Shown one piece after another: positions 51,809-60,080 of a stretch of 64,000 bases of DNA. Below the pieces are notes generated by a model that worked only from the letters and a program-made list of their open reading frames with translations, did no database searches and had not been told where the DNA came from. Source of the stretch: Streptomyces rubiginosohelvolus (GTDB lineage: Bacteria > Actinomycetota > Actinomycetes > Streptomycetales > Streptomycetaceae); the NCBI RefSeq assembly GCF_014649875.1, contig NZ_BMTW01000001.1, positions 1,178,001-1,242,000 on the forward strand. Direction: 5' to 3'. The translations under genes and the position numbers were made by a program. How positions within the stretch are numbered: position 1 is the stretch's first letter; every line of letters begins with the position of its first letter.

Positions 51809-51961
51809 GTGGGGTACGACGTGCAGGCGGTCGTCGCGGGCGACGAGGTACTGCGGATCGCGTCGCGGGAGCTTCCCGGATCCGCAGTGGTACGTCTCGG
51901 CCAAGGCCTGTCGATGATGCCGATGACCGATGAGCTCTTCGGGGGAGTCGGCAAGCATTGA
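51809..51961 (+). CDS. 50-aa hypothetical protein, possibly truncated
   Basis: GTG 51809 is preceded by the strong Shine-Dalgarno AAGGAGG at 5-nt spacing. The product starts MGYDVQAVVAGDEVLRIASR and continues through LPGSAVVRLGQGLSMMPMTD to a stop at 51961. The regular alpha/beta pattern and the good ribosome-binding site support translation, but the abrupt end suggests a shortened version of a larger protein. No family recognised with confidence. Confidence 0.55.
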   Translation: MGYDVQAVVAGDEVLRIASRELPGSAVVRLGQGLSMMPMTDELFGGVGKH

Positions 51962-51992
51962 GGTCGAACGATCTCCCTGACACGATGGACTC

Positions 51993-52295
51993 GTGACCGA
52001 GTACGCCAGGCCCGATGGCCCCTCCTCCGACGACTGCCGGGAGTGGTCAGCAACCAAGGCTGCTCTTCCCGTGGGCACTCGGATCACGGGCCAGGTCATC
52101 ATCCGCCGGCACTTCGGGGTTTTCCTTCGCATCGTCGGTGCGCCGAACGCGCTCGGGATGGCAGACATCGGCTCCATGCCACCCCATGCACGTCTTCCAG
52201 CGCTGGGAGCTCAGGTCAGTGGCGAGGTTGTCTCGCACACCGAGCACAACAGGCAGGTGAGGATCAGGCTCGGTGAATGGAACGATCACTTCTGA
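51993..52295 (+). CDS. S1/OB-fold RNA-binding-like small protein
   Basis: A 100-residue protein. Residues about 25-95 follow the S1-domain pattern: LPVGTRITGQVIIRRHFGVF, a central variable loop with GMADIGSMPPHA, then LGAQVSGEVVSHTEHNRQV and RIRL as the last strand. The N-terminal about 20 residues are acidic/Ser-rich. S1 folds bind single-stranded RNA or nucleic acid; the role here is unknown. GTG start 31 nt after the 50-aa gene, same strand. Confidence 0.8.
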   Translation: MTEYARPDGPSSDDCREWSATKAALPVGTRITGQVIIRRHFGVFLRIVGAPNALGMADIGSMPPHARLPALGAQVSGEVVSHTEHNRQVRIRLGEWNDHF

Positions 52296-52322
52296 GTCGG
52301 TCAGCGGCGCGTGCCCCGCACA

Positions 52323-52340
52323 TGCCCGGACGGCCGGGCA
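52323..52340. terminator. Short hairpin between convergent genes
   Basis: TGCCCGG-ACGG-CCGGGCA, 7-bp perfect arms, between the S1-like and DsbA-like genes. Confidence 0.45.
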
Positions 52341-52381
52341 GCCCCAACTCGAAGGCGACCTGAACTCGTCCTGGTATGAAT

Positions 52382-53122
52382 CTAGTTGCGCACCGAGGCC
52401 AGAAGCGCGGCGAACGACTCCCTCTCGAAGAGCCAGTTGTGCCGGTCACCCTCGACCTTCGTGCCGTTGATGGCAACCGTGGGGGTGCCGGGGCCGCGGG
52501 GGTCGTCACCACCGGCGGCCTCGTAGGCCTTCTGCGAAGCGGTGACGAAGTCCTCGTACTTCATCGTCGTCACGGCGGAGTCGAACGTCTCGCCCCGCAG
52601 CCCCTCGACCTGGTCGGCGAGTTTCAGGAGTGAGGCCGTGGTGTAGCCGCCCGCGAGTTCGTTCACGACCATGTTCTCGAAGATCACGGCGTGGTACTCC
52701 GTGAACTTGCCCGCGTCCAGGGCCGCGCGCAGGGCGTTGACCGCCCTCTTCGATCCGTCGCCGCCGACGCGGTCGTCCCTGAAGGACGCGAGGGTGTACT
52801 CGGTCTTGGCCTCACGGCGCAGCGTCATCTCGCGTAGCGCCGGGGCGCCGGTCGCCTCGAACTCCTCGAACTCCTCGACGACGGGACAGCGTGGGTCCTC
52901 GTACAGCCGAACCGTGGTTGCCGCGGCCGGGTCGCCCACCACGACAGTCGTGCCGTCCGCAGCCAGTTCCTCCGGCAGCTCCCCGACCCCCGCGTAGGCC
53001 GGAGGCGCAGGTGCGCCACCGCCTGCTCCATCCATGGACTGCCCCCTCGGGGCGCATCCCGCCATCATGAGCACAGCCAGTGCGGCCACGATGGTGACTG
53101 CCGATCGTCTTACGTCTCCCAC
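52382..53122 (-). CDS. DsbA/thioredoxin-fold lipoprotein with one cysteine
   Basis: A 246-residue exported protein. Lipobox LMMAGC with Cys about 21, then a Gly/Pro linker and a DsbA-like domain (about 55-245). VVVGDPAAATTVRLYEDPRC corresponds to the usual VEFxDFxCPxC strand, but the motif reads RCPVVEEFEEFEA: the second active-site Cys is replaced. The cis-Pro loop is GTPTVAINGTKVEG. It therefore cannot act as a normal dithiol oxidase and may be an isomerase/monothiol or chaperone-like protein. GTG 53122 follows GGGGAGGGG, supporting this start over the longer open frame. Confidence 0.85.
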   Translation of the reverse strand: MGDVRRSAVTIVAALAVLMMAGCAPRGQSMDGAGGGAPAPPAYAGVGELPEELAADGTTVVVGDPAAATTVRLYEDPRCPVVEEFEEFEATGAPALREMTLRREAKTEYTLASFRDDRVGGDGSKRAVNALRAALDAGKFTEYHAVIFENMVVNELAGGYTTASLLKLADQVEGLRGETFDSAVTTMKYEDFVTASQKAYEAAGGDDPRGPGTPTVAINGTKVEGDRHNWLFERESFAALLASVRN

Positions 53123-53285
53123 TTGCGGATCCCCTCCCCTTGATCGCGCAGACTGTAGTAGCTCTAGGTCACGAATCTCCCAGCAATTACGGCCGTCGGC
53201 CCGAGGACCTTCACCGCCGCAACAAGGCTCCCCGCAGCGGCTCTTCTGCTCGCGGGTCACCCGGGTCGTGGAAGAGTGAAGCCCT

Positions 53286-54107
53286 ATGGCGACCACCCGC
53301 ATCGGCCTCGACCGACTGCCGCCCGCCGCCCGCGCCGCCATCGAGCAGCACACCGGCCCCCTCCTCACAGTCAAGGAGACAACCGAGGGCTTCAACAGCG
53401 AGATCGCGGAACGCGTCACCTCCGCCACAGGCACCTGGCACATCAAGGGCCTGCGCACCGACCACCCCCGCGCCTGGACCCAGCGCCGCGAAGCCGCCGT
53501 CGCCCCCTTCCACACCGGCCTGGCCCCCGCCCTCCGCTGGCGCGTCGAGACCGACGGCTGGGACCTCCTCGGCTTCGAAGCCCTCGACGGCCACCACACC
53601 GACTACGCCCCCGGCTCCCCCGACCTCCCCGAAGTCGCCGCCCTCCTGCGCCGCCTCGGCAAGACCCCCTGCCCCGGCATCGAACTGCGCCACGCCGAAC
53701 AACGCCTGGCGAACTACGCCACCCACCCCGACGACCTCCACCACTTCGCCGGGCCCCATCTCCTCCACACCGACCTGAACCACACCAACGTCCTGGTCGA
53801 CGACCACGCTCCCCAGGGCGATCGGGCCCGCCTGGTCGACTGGGCCTGGGCGACCCGCGGCGCGGTGTGGCTCGACGCCGGCTACTGGGTCATCTGGCTC
53901 ATCGCCGCCGGACACACCCCCGCATCCGCCGAGCACTGGGCCGCCGAGATCCCCTCCTGGCACACCGCCCCCGCCGAAGGCATCACCGCCTTCGCCGCCG
54001 CCAACGCGAACGTGTGGGCCGAGATCAGCAACGCCGACCCCGCCCCGTGGACCATGCGCCTCACGGCGGCCTCCGAGGCCTGGCGTACACACCGGATGAG
54101 CCGCTAG
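53286..54107 (+). CDS. Aminoglycoside-phosphotransferase-fold kinase
   Basis: A 273-residue APH/choline-kinase-like protein. The N lobe has TEGFNSEIAERVTSATGTWH and a Lys in HIKGLRTDHPRAW; the catalytic loop is LLHTDLNHTNVLVDD (H-x-D-x4-N) and the metal motif is RLVDWAWATRGAVWLDAGYW. No resistance subclass is recognisable, and such genes in Streptomyces often phosphorylate unknown small molecules. ATG 53286 begins directly after the divergent region shared with the DsbA-like gene. It ends at a hairpin shared with the convergent tRNA. Confidence 0.88.
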   Translation: MATTRIGLDRLPPAARAAIEQHTGPLLTVKETTEGFNSEIAERVTSATGTWHIKGLRTDHPRAWTQRREAAVAPFHTGLAPALRWRVETDGWDLLGFEALDGHHTDYAPGSPDLPEVAALLRRLGKTPCPGIELRHAEQRLANYATHPDDLHHFAGPHLLHTDLNHTNVLVDDHAPQGDRARLVDWAWATRGAVWLDAGYWVIWLIAAGHTPASAEHWAAEIPSWHTAPAEGITAFAAANANVWAEISNADPAPWTMRLTAASEAWRTHRMSR

Positions 54108-54134
54108 TGGCGCCCCTTCCCCCGTGCGACGCGA

Positions 54135-54169
54135 ACGGCCCCCGACCGAAACTCCTGGTCGGGGGCCGT
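54135..54169. terminator. 13-bp hairpin for kinase and tRNA-Ser(TGA)
   Basis: ACGGCCCCCGACC (54135-54147), 9-nt loop, GGTCGGGGGCCGT (54157-54169), between the convergent kinase gene and tRNA. Confidence 0.8.
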
Positions 54170-54177
54170 ACACCTGG

Positions 54178-54264
54178 CGGTGGGTGTGGGATTTGAACCC
54201 ACGGTGACATCGCTGCCACGACGGTTTTCAAGACCGTTCCCTTAGGCCGCTCGGGCAACCCACC
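54178..54264 (-). tRNA. tRNA-Ser(TGA)
   Basis: An 87-nt class II tRNA on the minus strand. The acceptor GGTGGGT pairs with ACCCACC, G discriminator. Anticodon stem ACGGT/ACCGT with loop CTTGAAA, anticodon TGA. Long variable arm; T arm GTGGG-TTCAAAT-CCCAC, identical to that of tRNA-Ser(CGA) at 598. Confidence 0.97.
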
Positions 54265-54351
54265 CCGCGTCGGCCCGCCCGGTCGCTGTGCAAGCCGATG
54301 GGCCGTCAGGCCCGCGAGGGGCCGGTTCGACGCGTGGGACAGCCTAGCCGG

Positions 54352-56106
54352 TCAGCTGTCGCCCTCGCGCTGGCCCAGGGTGACTTCGGCCGTGGCCTCC
54401 TTGCCGTCGCGCTCATAGGTGAGGGTCACCTTCTCGCCCGGCTTGCGGGTCCAGATCTCGCCGATCAGGGTCGGGCCGCTGTCGATCACGGTGTCGTTGA
54501 ACTTCGTGATCACGTCGCCCGCCTTCAGGCCCGCTTTGGCCGCCGGGCCGTTCGGGGTGACGGCGGGGGTGCCGCCCGCGCCCTCGGCGGAGATCGCCGC
54601 GCCGCCGGTCTTCTCCTCCATCGTCACCGTCGCGCCGATCACCGGGTAGACCGGCTTCCCGGTCTTGATCAGTTGCTCGGCGACGTTCTTGGCCTGGTTG
54701 ATCGGGATCGCGAAGCCGAGGCCGATCGAGCCGGCCTGGGACTGGCCGAGGCCGCCGCCGGTCGACTGGATCGCCGAGTTGATGCCGATGACCGCGCCCG
54801 TCGCGTCCAGCAGCGGGCCGCCGGAGTTGCCCGGGTTGATCGAGGCGTCGGTCTGCAGGGCGCTCATGTACGAGTTCTTGTTGCTCTGGCCGTCCCCGGA
54901 CGCCACCGGGCGGTTCTTCGCGCTGATGATGCCCGTGGTGACCGTGTTCGACAGGCCGAAGGGCGCGCCGATCGCGATCGTCGAGTCGCCCACCGCGACG
55001 CCCTCCGAGTTGCCGAGGGGGAGGGGCGCCAGGCCCTGCGGCGGGTTCTTCAGCTTCAGGACCGCCACGTCGTAGCCCTGCGCCCGGCCGACCACCTCGG
55101 CGGCGTACTTCTTGCCGTCGGAGAACGTCGCCGACAGTTCGCCGGACTCCGCGGCGGAGGCCACCACGTGGTTGTTGGTGAGGAGGTGGCCTTCCTTGTC
55201 GTACACGAAGCCGGTGCCCGTGCCGCCCTCGCCCTCGCCGCCCTGTGCGTCGATGGTGACCACGCTGGGGAGCGCCTTCGCCGCGACCCCGGCCACCGTG
55301 CCCGCCGGGCGCTTCAGGTCCTTCGGGGTGTCCGACGCCGAGACCGTGGTCGAGCTGCCGGAGGAGCCGTTGTCGTTGCGGTCGGCCGCCCAGAAACCGA
55401 GGGCGCCGCCGACTCCACCCGCGACGAGCGCCGCCACGGCCACGGCCGCCACCAGGCCGCCGGCCTTGCTCTTGCCGCTCCTGCCGCCGCCCGCGGGGTC
55501 CGTGCCGGGCGGGACCGGAGCGCCCCAGACCGGGCCGTGGCCGCCCCCGTTGCCGATACCGCCGGACGCGTGACCGGCGTCCCCACCGGCGTACGACGGG
55601 ACGGCGGGCGGAGGCGGCGGCCAGGAAGCGGCGCCCGCGGGGAGGTCGGGCTCCGCTCCGTATGCGGGGTTCGATCCGTACGGGGGGTGCTGCGGCGGCT
55701 GAGGCGGCTGGTTCGGGGTCGGGTGCGCGGCACCCTGGCCGTACGCCGGCGCGCCCGCGGATCCCGGAGCGCCCTGGTGCGTCGGGTTGTGGCGCGGCGC
55801 CTCCGCGTGCGCCGGAGCGGCGGTCGGGGCCCCCGCGTCGGATACGCCGGACGCGCCGTCGGAGCCCGAAGCGCCGGAGGCACCCGGAGCGGCCGGGCCG
55901 CTCGGAGTCGCGCCCGTGTCGTGCACCGGCAGACGCGCCGTGTCCTGCGCGGAGTCGTGCGCGGGCGGCGCGTCCTGGGCCGCGGGCGTCCGCGGCAGTG
56001 ACGTGGTTTCGTCGGCGGCCGGTTCAGGAGTGTCGGCCGGCACGGGAGGTACGGACGGCACGGCCGGTACGGCGCGGTCCTCGTTGCCCTCGTTCTCGGT
56101 GCTCAC
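54352..56106 (-). CDS. HtrA/DegP-like trypsin protease with PDZ domain
   Basis: A 584-residue membrane-anchored serine protease. The first about 210 residues are a disordered Pro/Ala/Gly-rich cytoplasmic tail; one TM helix at about 218-240 (LVAAVAVAALVAGGVGGAL) is followed by an extracytoplasmic protease domain (about 275-470) with catalytic His in LLTNNHVVAS, Asp in GYDVAVLKL and Ser in NPGNSGGPLL. The PDZ domain is at about 490-575 (GLKAGDVITKFNDTVI). It degrades or refolds damaged exported proteins. The start is GTG 56106. It is divergent from the glycerophosphodiesterase gene. Confidence 0.95.
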   Translation of the reverse strand: MSTENEGNEDRAVPAVPSVPPVPADTPEPAADETTSLPRTPAAQDAPPAHDSAQDTARLPVHDTGATPSGPAAPGASGASGSDGASGVSDAGAPTAAPAHAEAPRHNPTHQGAPGSAGAPAYGQGAAHPTPNQPPQPPQHPPYGSNPAYGAEPDLPAGAASWPPPPPAVPSYAGGDAGHASGGIGNGGGHGPVWGAPVPPGTDPAGGGRSGKSKAGGLVAAVAVAALVAGGVGGALGFWAADRNDNGSSGSSTTVSASDTPKDLKRPAGTVAGVAAKALPSVVTIDAQGGEGEGGTGTGFVYDKEGHLLTNNHVVASAAESGELSATFSDGKKYAAEVVGRAQGYDVAVLKLKNPPQGLAPLPLGNSEGVAVGDSTIAIGAPFGLSNTVTTGIISAKNRPVASGDGQSNKNSYMSALQTDASINPGNSGGPLLDATGAVIGINSAIQSTGGGLGQSQAGSIGLGFAIPINQAKNVAEQLIKTGKPVYPVIGATVTMEEKTGGAAISAEGAGGTPAVTPNGPAAKAGLKAGDVITKFNDTVIDSGPTLIGEIWTRKPGEKVTLTYERDGKEATAEVTLGQREGDS

Positions 56107-56307
56107 AGCTCTTTGCTCCTCGGTTCAACTCGGCATCCAGTCGGCATTCGGCAAGAAATCCGCTGTGCACGTGTCTGCGGTCAGCTTTTCCCACAACACG
56201 TCGGGCCACTGTAAGCAGGACCTGTGCATCCGCACACCAATCTTTACATCCGACAAAACAGACCTCCAGGGTGACATGTGCTCAGCCATCCCCGCGGCGG
56301 TGACACC

Positions 56308-57144
56308 ATGGCCCGGGTGACCCACGCACGGCAGCGCAGCGCGCACACCTCCATCCAGGTCATCGCCCACCGCGGGGCCTCCGACGACGCCCCCGAGCAC
56401 ACCCTCGCCGCCTACCGCAAGGCGATCGAGGACGGTGCCGACGCCCTGGAATGCGATGTCCGGCTCACCGCCGACGGCCACCTCGTCTGTGTCCACGACC
56501 GACGGGTGAACCGTACGTCCAACGGGCGCGGCGCCGTGTCCGCCCTGGAGCTCGCCGACCTCGCCGCCCTCGACTTCGGCTCCTGGAAGGACCACGAGGA
56601 GTCGCCCGACTGGGATCCGGTGCCGGGCGAGCTCACCTCCGTACTCACCCTGGAACGGCTCCTGGAGCTCTTCACCGAGGTGCGGGCCACCGGGCGGGAT
56701 CTGCAGCTGGCCATCGAGACGAAGCACCCCACCCGCTGGGCCGGGCAGGTCGAGGAACGGCTCCTTCAGCTGCTGAAGCGCTTCGGGCTGGCCGATCCGC
56801 CCGCCGAGGGGCCCTCGCCCATCCGCATCATGAGCTTCTCCGCCCGCTCCCTCCACCGCGTCCAGGCGGCCGCCCCCACGCTGCCCACGGTCTACCTGAT
56901 GCAGTTCGTCTCCCCCCGCATGCGCGACGGGCGGCTGCCCGCCGGGGCCCGGATCGCGGGGCCCGGCATGCGGATCGTGCGCAGCCACCCCGGATACATC
57001 GAGCGGCTGCACCGCGCGGGGCACCGGGTGCACGTGTGGACCGTGAACGAACCGGCCGACGTCGAGCTGTGCGCCGAACTCGGCGTCGAGGCGATCATCA
57101 CCAACCGCCCGAAGCAGGTCCTGTCCCAACTGGGTCGCGTTTAG
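56308..57144 (+). CDS. Glycerophosphodiester phosphodiesterase
   Basis: A 278-residue GDPD-fold enzyme that hydrolyses deacylated phospholipids to glycerol-3-phosphate and an alcohol. Catalytic and metal residues are visible: VIAHRGASDDAPEHT (His, Arg, Glu), ADALECDVRLTADGHLVCVHD (Glu-x-Asp, second His), LQLAIETKH (Glu, Lys), and C-terminal HVWTVNEPADVELC and GVEAIITNRP. There is no signal peptide, so it is cytoplasmic (UgpQ-like). ATG 56308 is preceded by GCGGCGGTGAC, a poor Shine-Dalgarno. Confidence 0.93.
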   Translation: MARVTHARQRSAHTSIQVIAHRGASDDAPEHTLAAYRKAIEDGADALECDVRLTADGHLVCVHDRRVNRTSNGRGAVSALELADLAALDFGSWKDHEESPDWDPVPGELTSVLTLERLLELFTEVRATGRDLQLAIETKHPTRWAGQVEERLLQLLKRFGLADPPAEGPSPIRIMSFSARSLHRVQAAAPTLPTVYLMQFVSPRMRDGRLPAGARIAGPGMRIVRSHPGYIERLHRAGHRVHVWTVNEPADVELCAELGVEAIITNRPKQVLSQLGRV

Positions 57145-57347
57145 CACCATCTGCGGTGCGTTTGGTCGGGAATCGGTACGGAAAGGGACGCGCCGCACCC
57201 CCGACCTCGACCGTTACGGGGTGTGCTCCGGCGCATTCGCTGCGCGTTCGATCGTTACGAGTGCGTCACCCGCAGCGCATTGGCCGGTTTCCGGTCCAGC
57301 CCGGTGGGGCATCCAACCCGTGGCGTGGGGCAAAGGAGGTTTCGGGG

Positions 57348-57929
57348 GTGGCGTTGGTGGTGGCACAAGAGGTGCCCGCGTCGTCGAGCATGGCCATTCC
57401 TCATGGTCCTGCCGGCGTGGGGCAGGCACGACACCGGATGCGTGAGCAGTTGCGCGGCAACGGGGTGTCGGACGCGGTCGTCGACGACGCTGTTCTGATC
57501 CTTTCCGAACTTCTCAGCAACGCCTGCCGGCACGGCAGGCCGCTCGGACGGCACACCGACGTCGGCGACGGGGACATCCGCGCCGCCTGGCGGGTGGACA
57601 CCGGCGGCGGGCTCACCGTGGAGGTCACGGACGGCGGCGGCCCGACCCGCCCGGTTCCGGCCACCCCTTCGGTGACGGCCCGCGGCGGCCGGGGCCTCAA
57701 CATCATCAGCGCCCTGGCCCAGGAGTGGGGCGTACGGGACGACGCACCCGGCGAGGTCACCGTCTGGGCCCTGGTCTCGTCCAAGAAGCCGCCGGGCATC
57801 GGAGGCAGCGGCTCCGACAGGAACGGCCGCGGTACGAGCGGTACGAACCGTGCCGCCGCGAACGGCGTCGGCGGGCTCACCGGGTTCGAGGGCCTGGACT
57901 TCTCCGACGTTCTCGACGACGTGGGCTGA
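57348..57929 (+). CDS. RsbW-like ATP-binding protein (anti-sigma-factor kinase fold)
   Basis: A 193-residue single HATPase_c protein. After an N-terminal segment, GQARHRMREQLRGNG leads to the N box LILSELLSNACRHGRPLG, then VEVTDGGGPTRPVPA (G1) and GGRGLNIISALAQEWGVRD (G2). There is no histidine-kinase dimerisation domain. Such proteins bind and inhibit SigB-family sigma factors, or phosphorylate STAS antagonists; the window encodes two such sigma factors at 4766 and 5888. The Gly/Ser/Asn-rich C-terminus ends DFSDVLDDVG. GTG 57348 has AAAGGAGG 7 nt upstream. Confidence 0.9.
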   Translation: MALVVAQEVPASSSMAIPHGPAGVGQARHRMREQLRGNGVSDAVVDDAVLILSELLSNACRHGRPLGRHTDVGDGDIRAAWRVDTGGGLTVEVTDGGGPTRPVPATPSVTARGGRGLNIISALAQEWGVRDDAPGEVTVWALVSSKKPPGIGGSGSDRNGRGTSGTNRAAANGVGGLTGFEGLDFSDVLDDVG

Positions 57930-58084
57930 GAGCCCGGGCGAAGGGGCTCGGCGCGGACGGGCCCGCGAGCGTCTGCCGGCGGGGCGGACGGCGAGGCCCG
58001 ATCGCGTACGTGGGCGGGGCACGGCTCCCCGGGCGGCTAGGCTCGCGCCGAGTCCGCACTGTCGCAATCGGGAGAATGCCCACC

Positions 58085-59050
58085 ATGGCCAAGAAGCGCC
58101 CTCAGTCCAAGGCCGGGAAGCAGCAGCTCAAGGACGGTGAGATCCCGGTCGTCGGGGCCCGTGAGCCCTGCCCGTGCGGATCGGGCCGCCGTTACAAGGC
58201 ATGTCACGGTCGTGCCGCCGCCCAGGCCGTGACCGAGCTCGTGCATCGCCCCTTCGAGGGACTGGCGGGCGAGTGCGACTGGGTCGCGCTGCGCGAGCTG
58301 GTGCCCGCCGCCACGGTCGAGCTGACCCTCAAGGACGGGCTGCCCGAAGGGGTTCCGTCGGTGAAGCTCGCGACGGTCCTGCCGATGGCCTGGCCGGCGC
58401 TGCGCCGCGACGACGGTTCCGTTCTGCTCGCCCTGCAGAACGACACCTCCTCCGGCGACCTCAGCCGCGACCTCGCGGACACCCTCCAGCGCGCCCTGGA
58501 GGCCGAGCCCGGCTCCCCGGTCGCCGCCCGCCGCGTACCGGCCGACGGCCCGCGCCTCCAGGACCTTCTCGCCCCGGACGCCGCCTTCGAGCCGGAGGTA
58601 CATTCCGGGTTCGAGTTCTGGGTGCCGGACGCGGAGAACGCCACCGCCGAGGTGTCCGCGTCGCTGGAGCGCGCGAACGCCGCCGCGATCCCGACGACGC
58701 TGCTGTCCGGCGTCGACGCCGCGTACTGGTGCGAAACCCCGGAGAAGAACCACCTGCGCTGGGTCATGCCGCACCCCGAGGAGCAGCTCCTCGACGCGCT
58801 CGCCCGGCTGCACGCCGCGGGCACCTCCTCGCTCGGCGACGACACCCGGCTGGTCGGGTCGTTCCGGGCGCACGGCCTCGTGGTCCCCGTCTGGGACCTG
58901 CCGAGCTCGATGGGGGCCGAGGCGTGCGAGAAGCCCGCCGTCGAGTTCGCCGAGCGACTGGCCACGGCGCTCGCGTCCGACGCCCCGCTCGCCGCCGAGG
59001 AACGGCGCGCCCGGGGTGGTCTCACCAACCGTCAGGTGACTCTCAGCTGA
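58085..59050 (+). CDS. SEC-C motif / DUF5926 family protein
   Basis: A 321-residue protein. N-terminal MAKKRPQSKAGKQQ is followed by a SEC-C zinc motif, PCPCGSGRRYKACHG (about 29-43), also found in SecA and many nucleic-acid-associated proteins. The rest (about 55-321) matches the actinobacterial DUF5926 pattern: FEGLAGECDWVALRELVPAA, LPMAWPALRRDDGSVLLALQ and GFEFWVPDAENATAEV. Function unknown. ATG 58085 is favoured over the in-frame ATG 58076, which sits 1 nt from GGGAG. Confidence 0.88.
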   Translation: MAKKRPQSKAGKQQLKDGEIPVVGAREPCPCGSGRRYKACHGRAAAQAVTELVHRPFEGLAGECDWVALRELVPAATVELTLKDGLPEGVPSVKLATVLPMAWPALRRDDGSVLLALQNDTSSGDLSRDLADTLQRALEAEPGSPVAARRVPADGPRLQDLLAPDAAFEPEVHSGFEFWVPDAENATAEVSASLERANAAAIPTTLLSGVDAAYWCETPEKNHLRWVMPHPEEQLLDALARLHAAGTSSLGDDTRLVGSFRAHGLVVPVWDLPSSMGAEACEKPAVEFAERLATALASDAPLAAEERRARGGLTNRQVTLS

Positions 59051-59174
59051 CAGTGACACCGGGACGCCGCAGACGGTGACCCGCGTCACAACTCGCCGTA
59101 CTCACAAGTAAATACGCGTCCCTACAGGCGAGATCGAATTTGCGAACAGCAGATCTCTTGTTACGGTTCTGGAA

Positions 59175-59214
59175 GCCCGGTCGCTGGTGCATCCCCCGTC
59201 GCCAGCGACCGGGC
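59175..59214. terminator. 13-bp hairpin between convergent genes
   Basis: GCCCGGTCGCTGG (59175-59187), 14-nt loop, CCAGCGACCGGGC (59202-59214). The 120 bp before it (59051-59174) are less GC-rich and could be a short transcript's body; no ORF is evident there. Confidence 0.7.
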
Positions 59215-59264
59215 GTCCTCGTTTCCGGCTGCGGCCCGCCCCGTGACACCCCCGGGCGCGGCCC

Positions 59265-59912
59265 TCAGCCCCTGGCGCCCGGTGCCCGTTCCGATCCGGC
59301 GCGCAGCAGCAGCGGCGCCTCCTCCACCCGGCCCGCGCCCGCGAACTCCGCGACCGCCGTGACGGATCCGGGCGGGCCCGAGGCGGGAACGCGCGGCGTC
59401 TCGCAGATGCCCGGCTCGTCATGCGCGGCCGGTGCGCAGTGCAGCTCCACGGTCCGCCCGCCCGGCCCCATCAGCGTCAGCACGGGGCGGAGTTCCTCAC
59501 CGGTCGCATTCCGGTAGTAGACGCGCGCCCACACCGTGTCTCCCCGGGTCATGACGCAGGTCTGCGCTTCGACGCCCTCCGGTGCGACCACCTCGGGCCC
59601 GCACCGGACAGCCGCACCCGACCGTTCAGACGCCGCCGCACCCGAGCGATCAAACTCGGACAGGGAACCGGCTTCCGCGCTCATTCCCGATGGCGATTTC
59701 GGCAATGCCGAAGAAAGGGAGACGCCATCTTCTCCGGATGGCTGATCAGAAACCTTTGGCCTACGACTTTCTGGCGGTTCGCCAGATGATTTCGCGGAGA
59801 CCAGATCGGCCGATACGGCATCCGGAGCCACGGCGGGGTGCGCGGAAGCAACCAGCGGAACAAAGCATCCGCCCACCACGGCCGCCGTGAGACCGATCAT
59901 GCGGAGATTCAT
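59265..59912 (-). CDS. Secreted protein of unknown function
   Basis: A 215-residue exported protein. Signal peptide MNLRMIGLTAAVVGGCFVPL then VASAHPAVA. Residues about 30-95 are Ser/Pro/Glu-rich and probably disordered. The C-terminal domain (about 100-210) has cysteines in AAVRCGPEV, QTCVMTRGD, ELHCAPAAH and GICETPRV, allowing two disulfides, with beta strands (DTVWARVYYRNATGEEL, VTAVAEFAG). The pattern resembles an Ig-like or adhesion module, but no family can be named. ATG 59912 is the only start preceding the signal. Confidence 0.75.
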   Translation of the reverse strand: MNLRMIGLTAAVVGGCFVPLVASAHPAVAPDAVSADLVSAKSSGEPPESRRPKVSDQPSGEDGVSLSSALPKSPSGMSAEAGSLSEFDRSGAAASERSGAAVRCGPEVVAPEGVEAQTCVMTRGDTVWARVYYRNATGEELRPVLTLMGPGGRTVELHCAPAAHDEPGICETPRVPASGPPGSVTAVAEFAGAGRVEEAPLLLRAGSERAPGARG

Positions 59913-60080
59913 GGTGGCCCTACCTGGCAACTGCGCGGAATTGCTGACGACGGGCCGACGATATCGACGGAATAGGTGCCGCCGGGGCGCCCGGCACCCG
60001 ATTACCTCGGATCCTGTCCGGCTCACACCCGTTCGAGTGAGCCGGACGCCGGGCTGCCCCCTTCCCGCAGCCCCAGGGGG

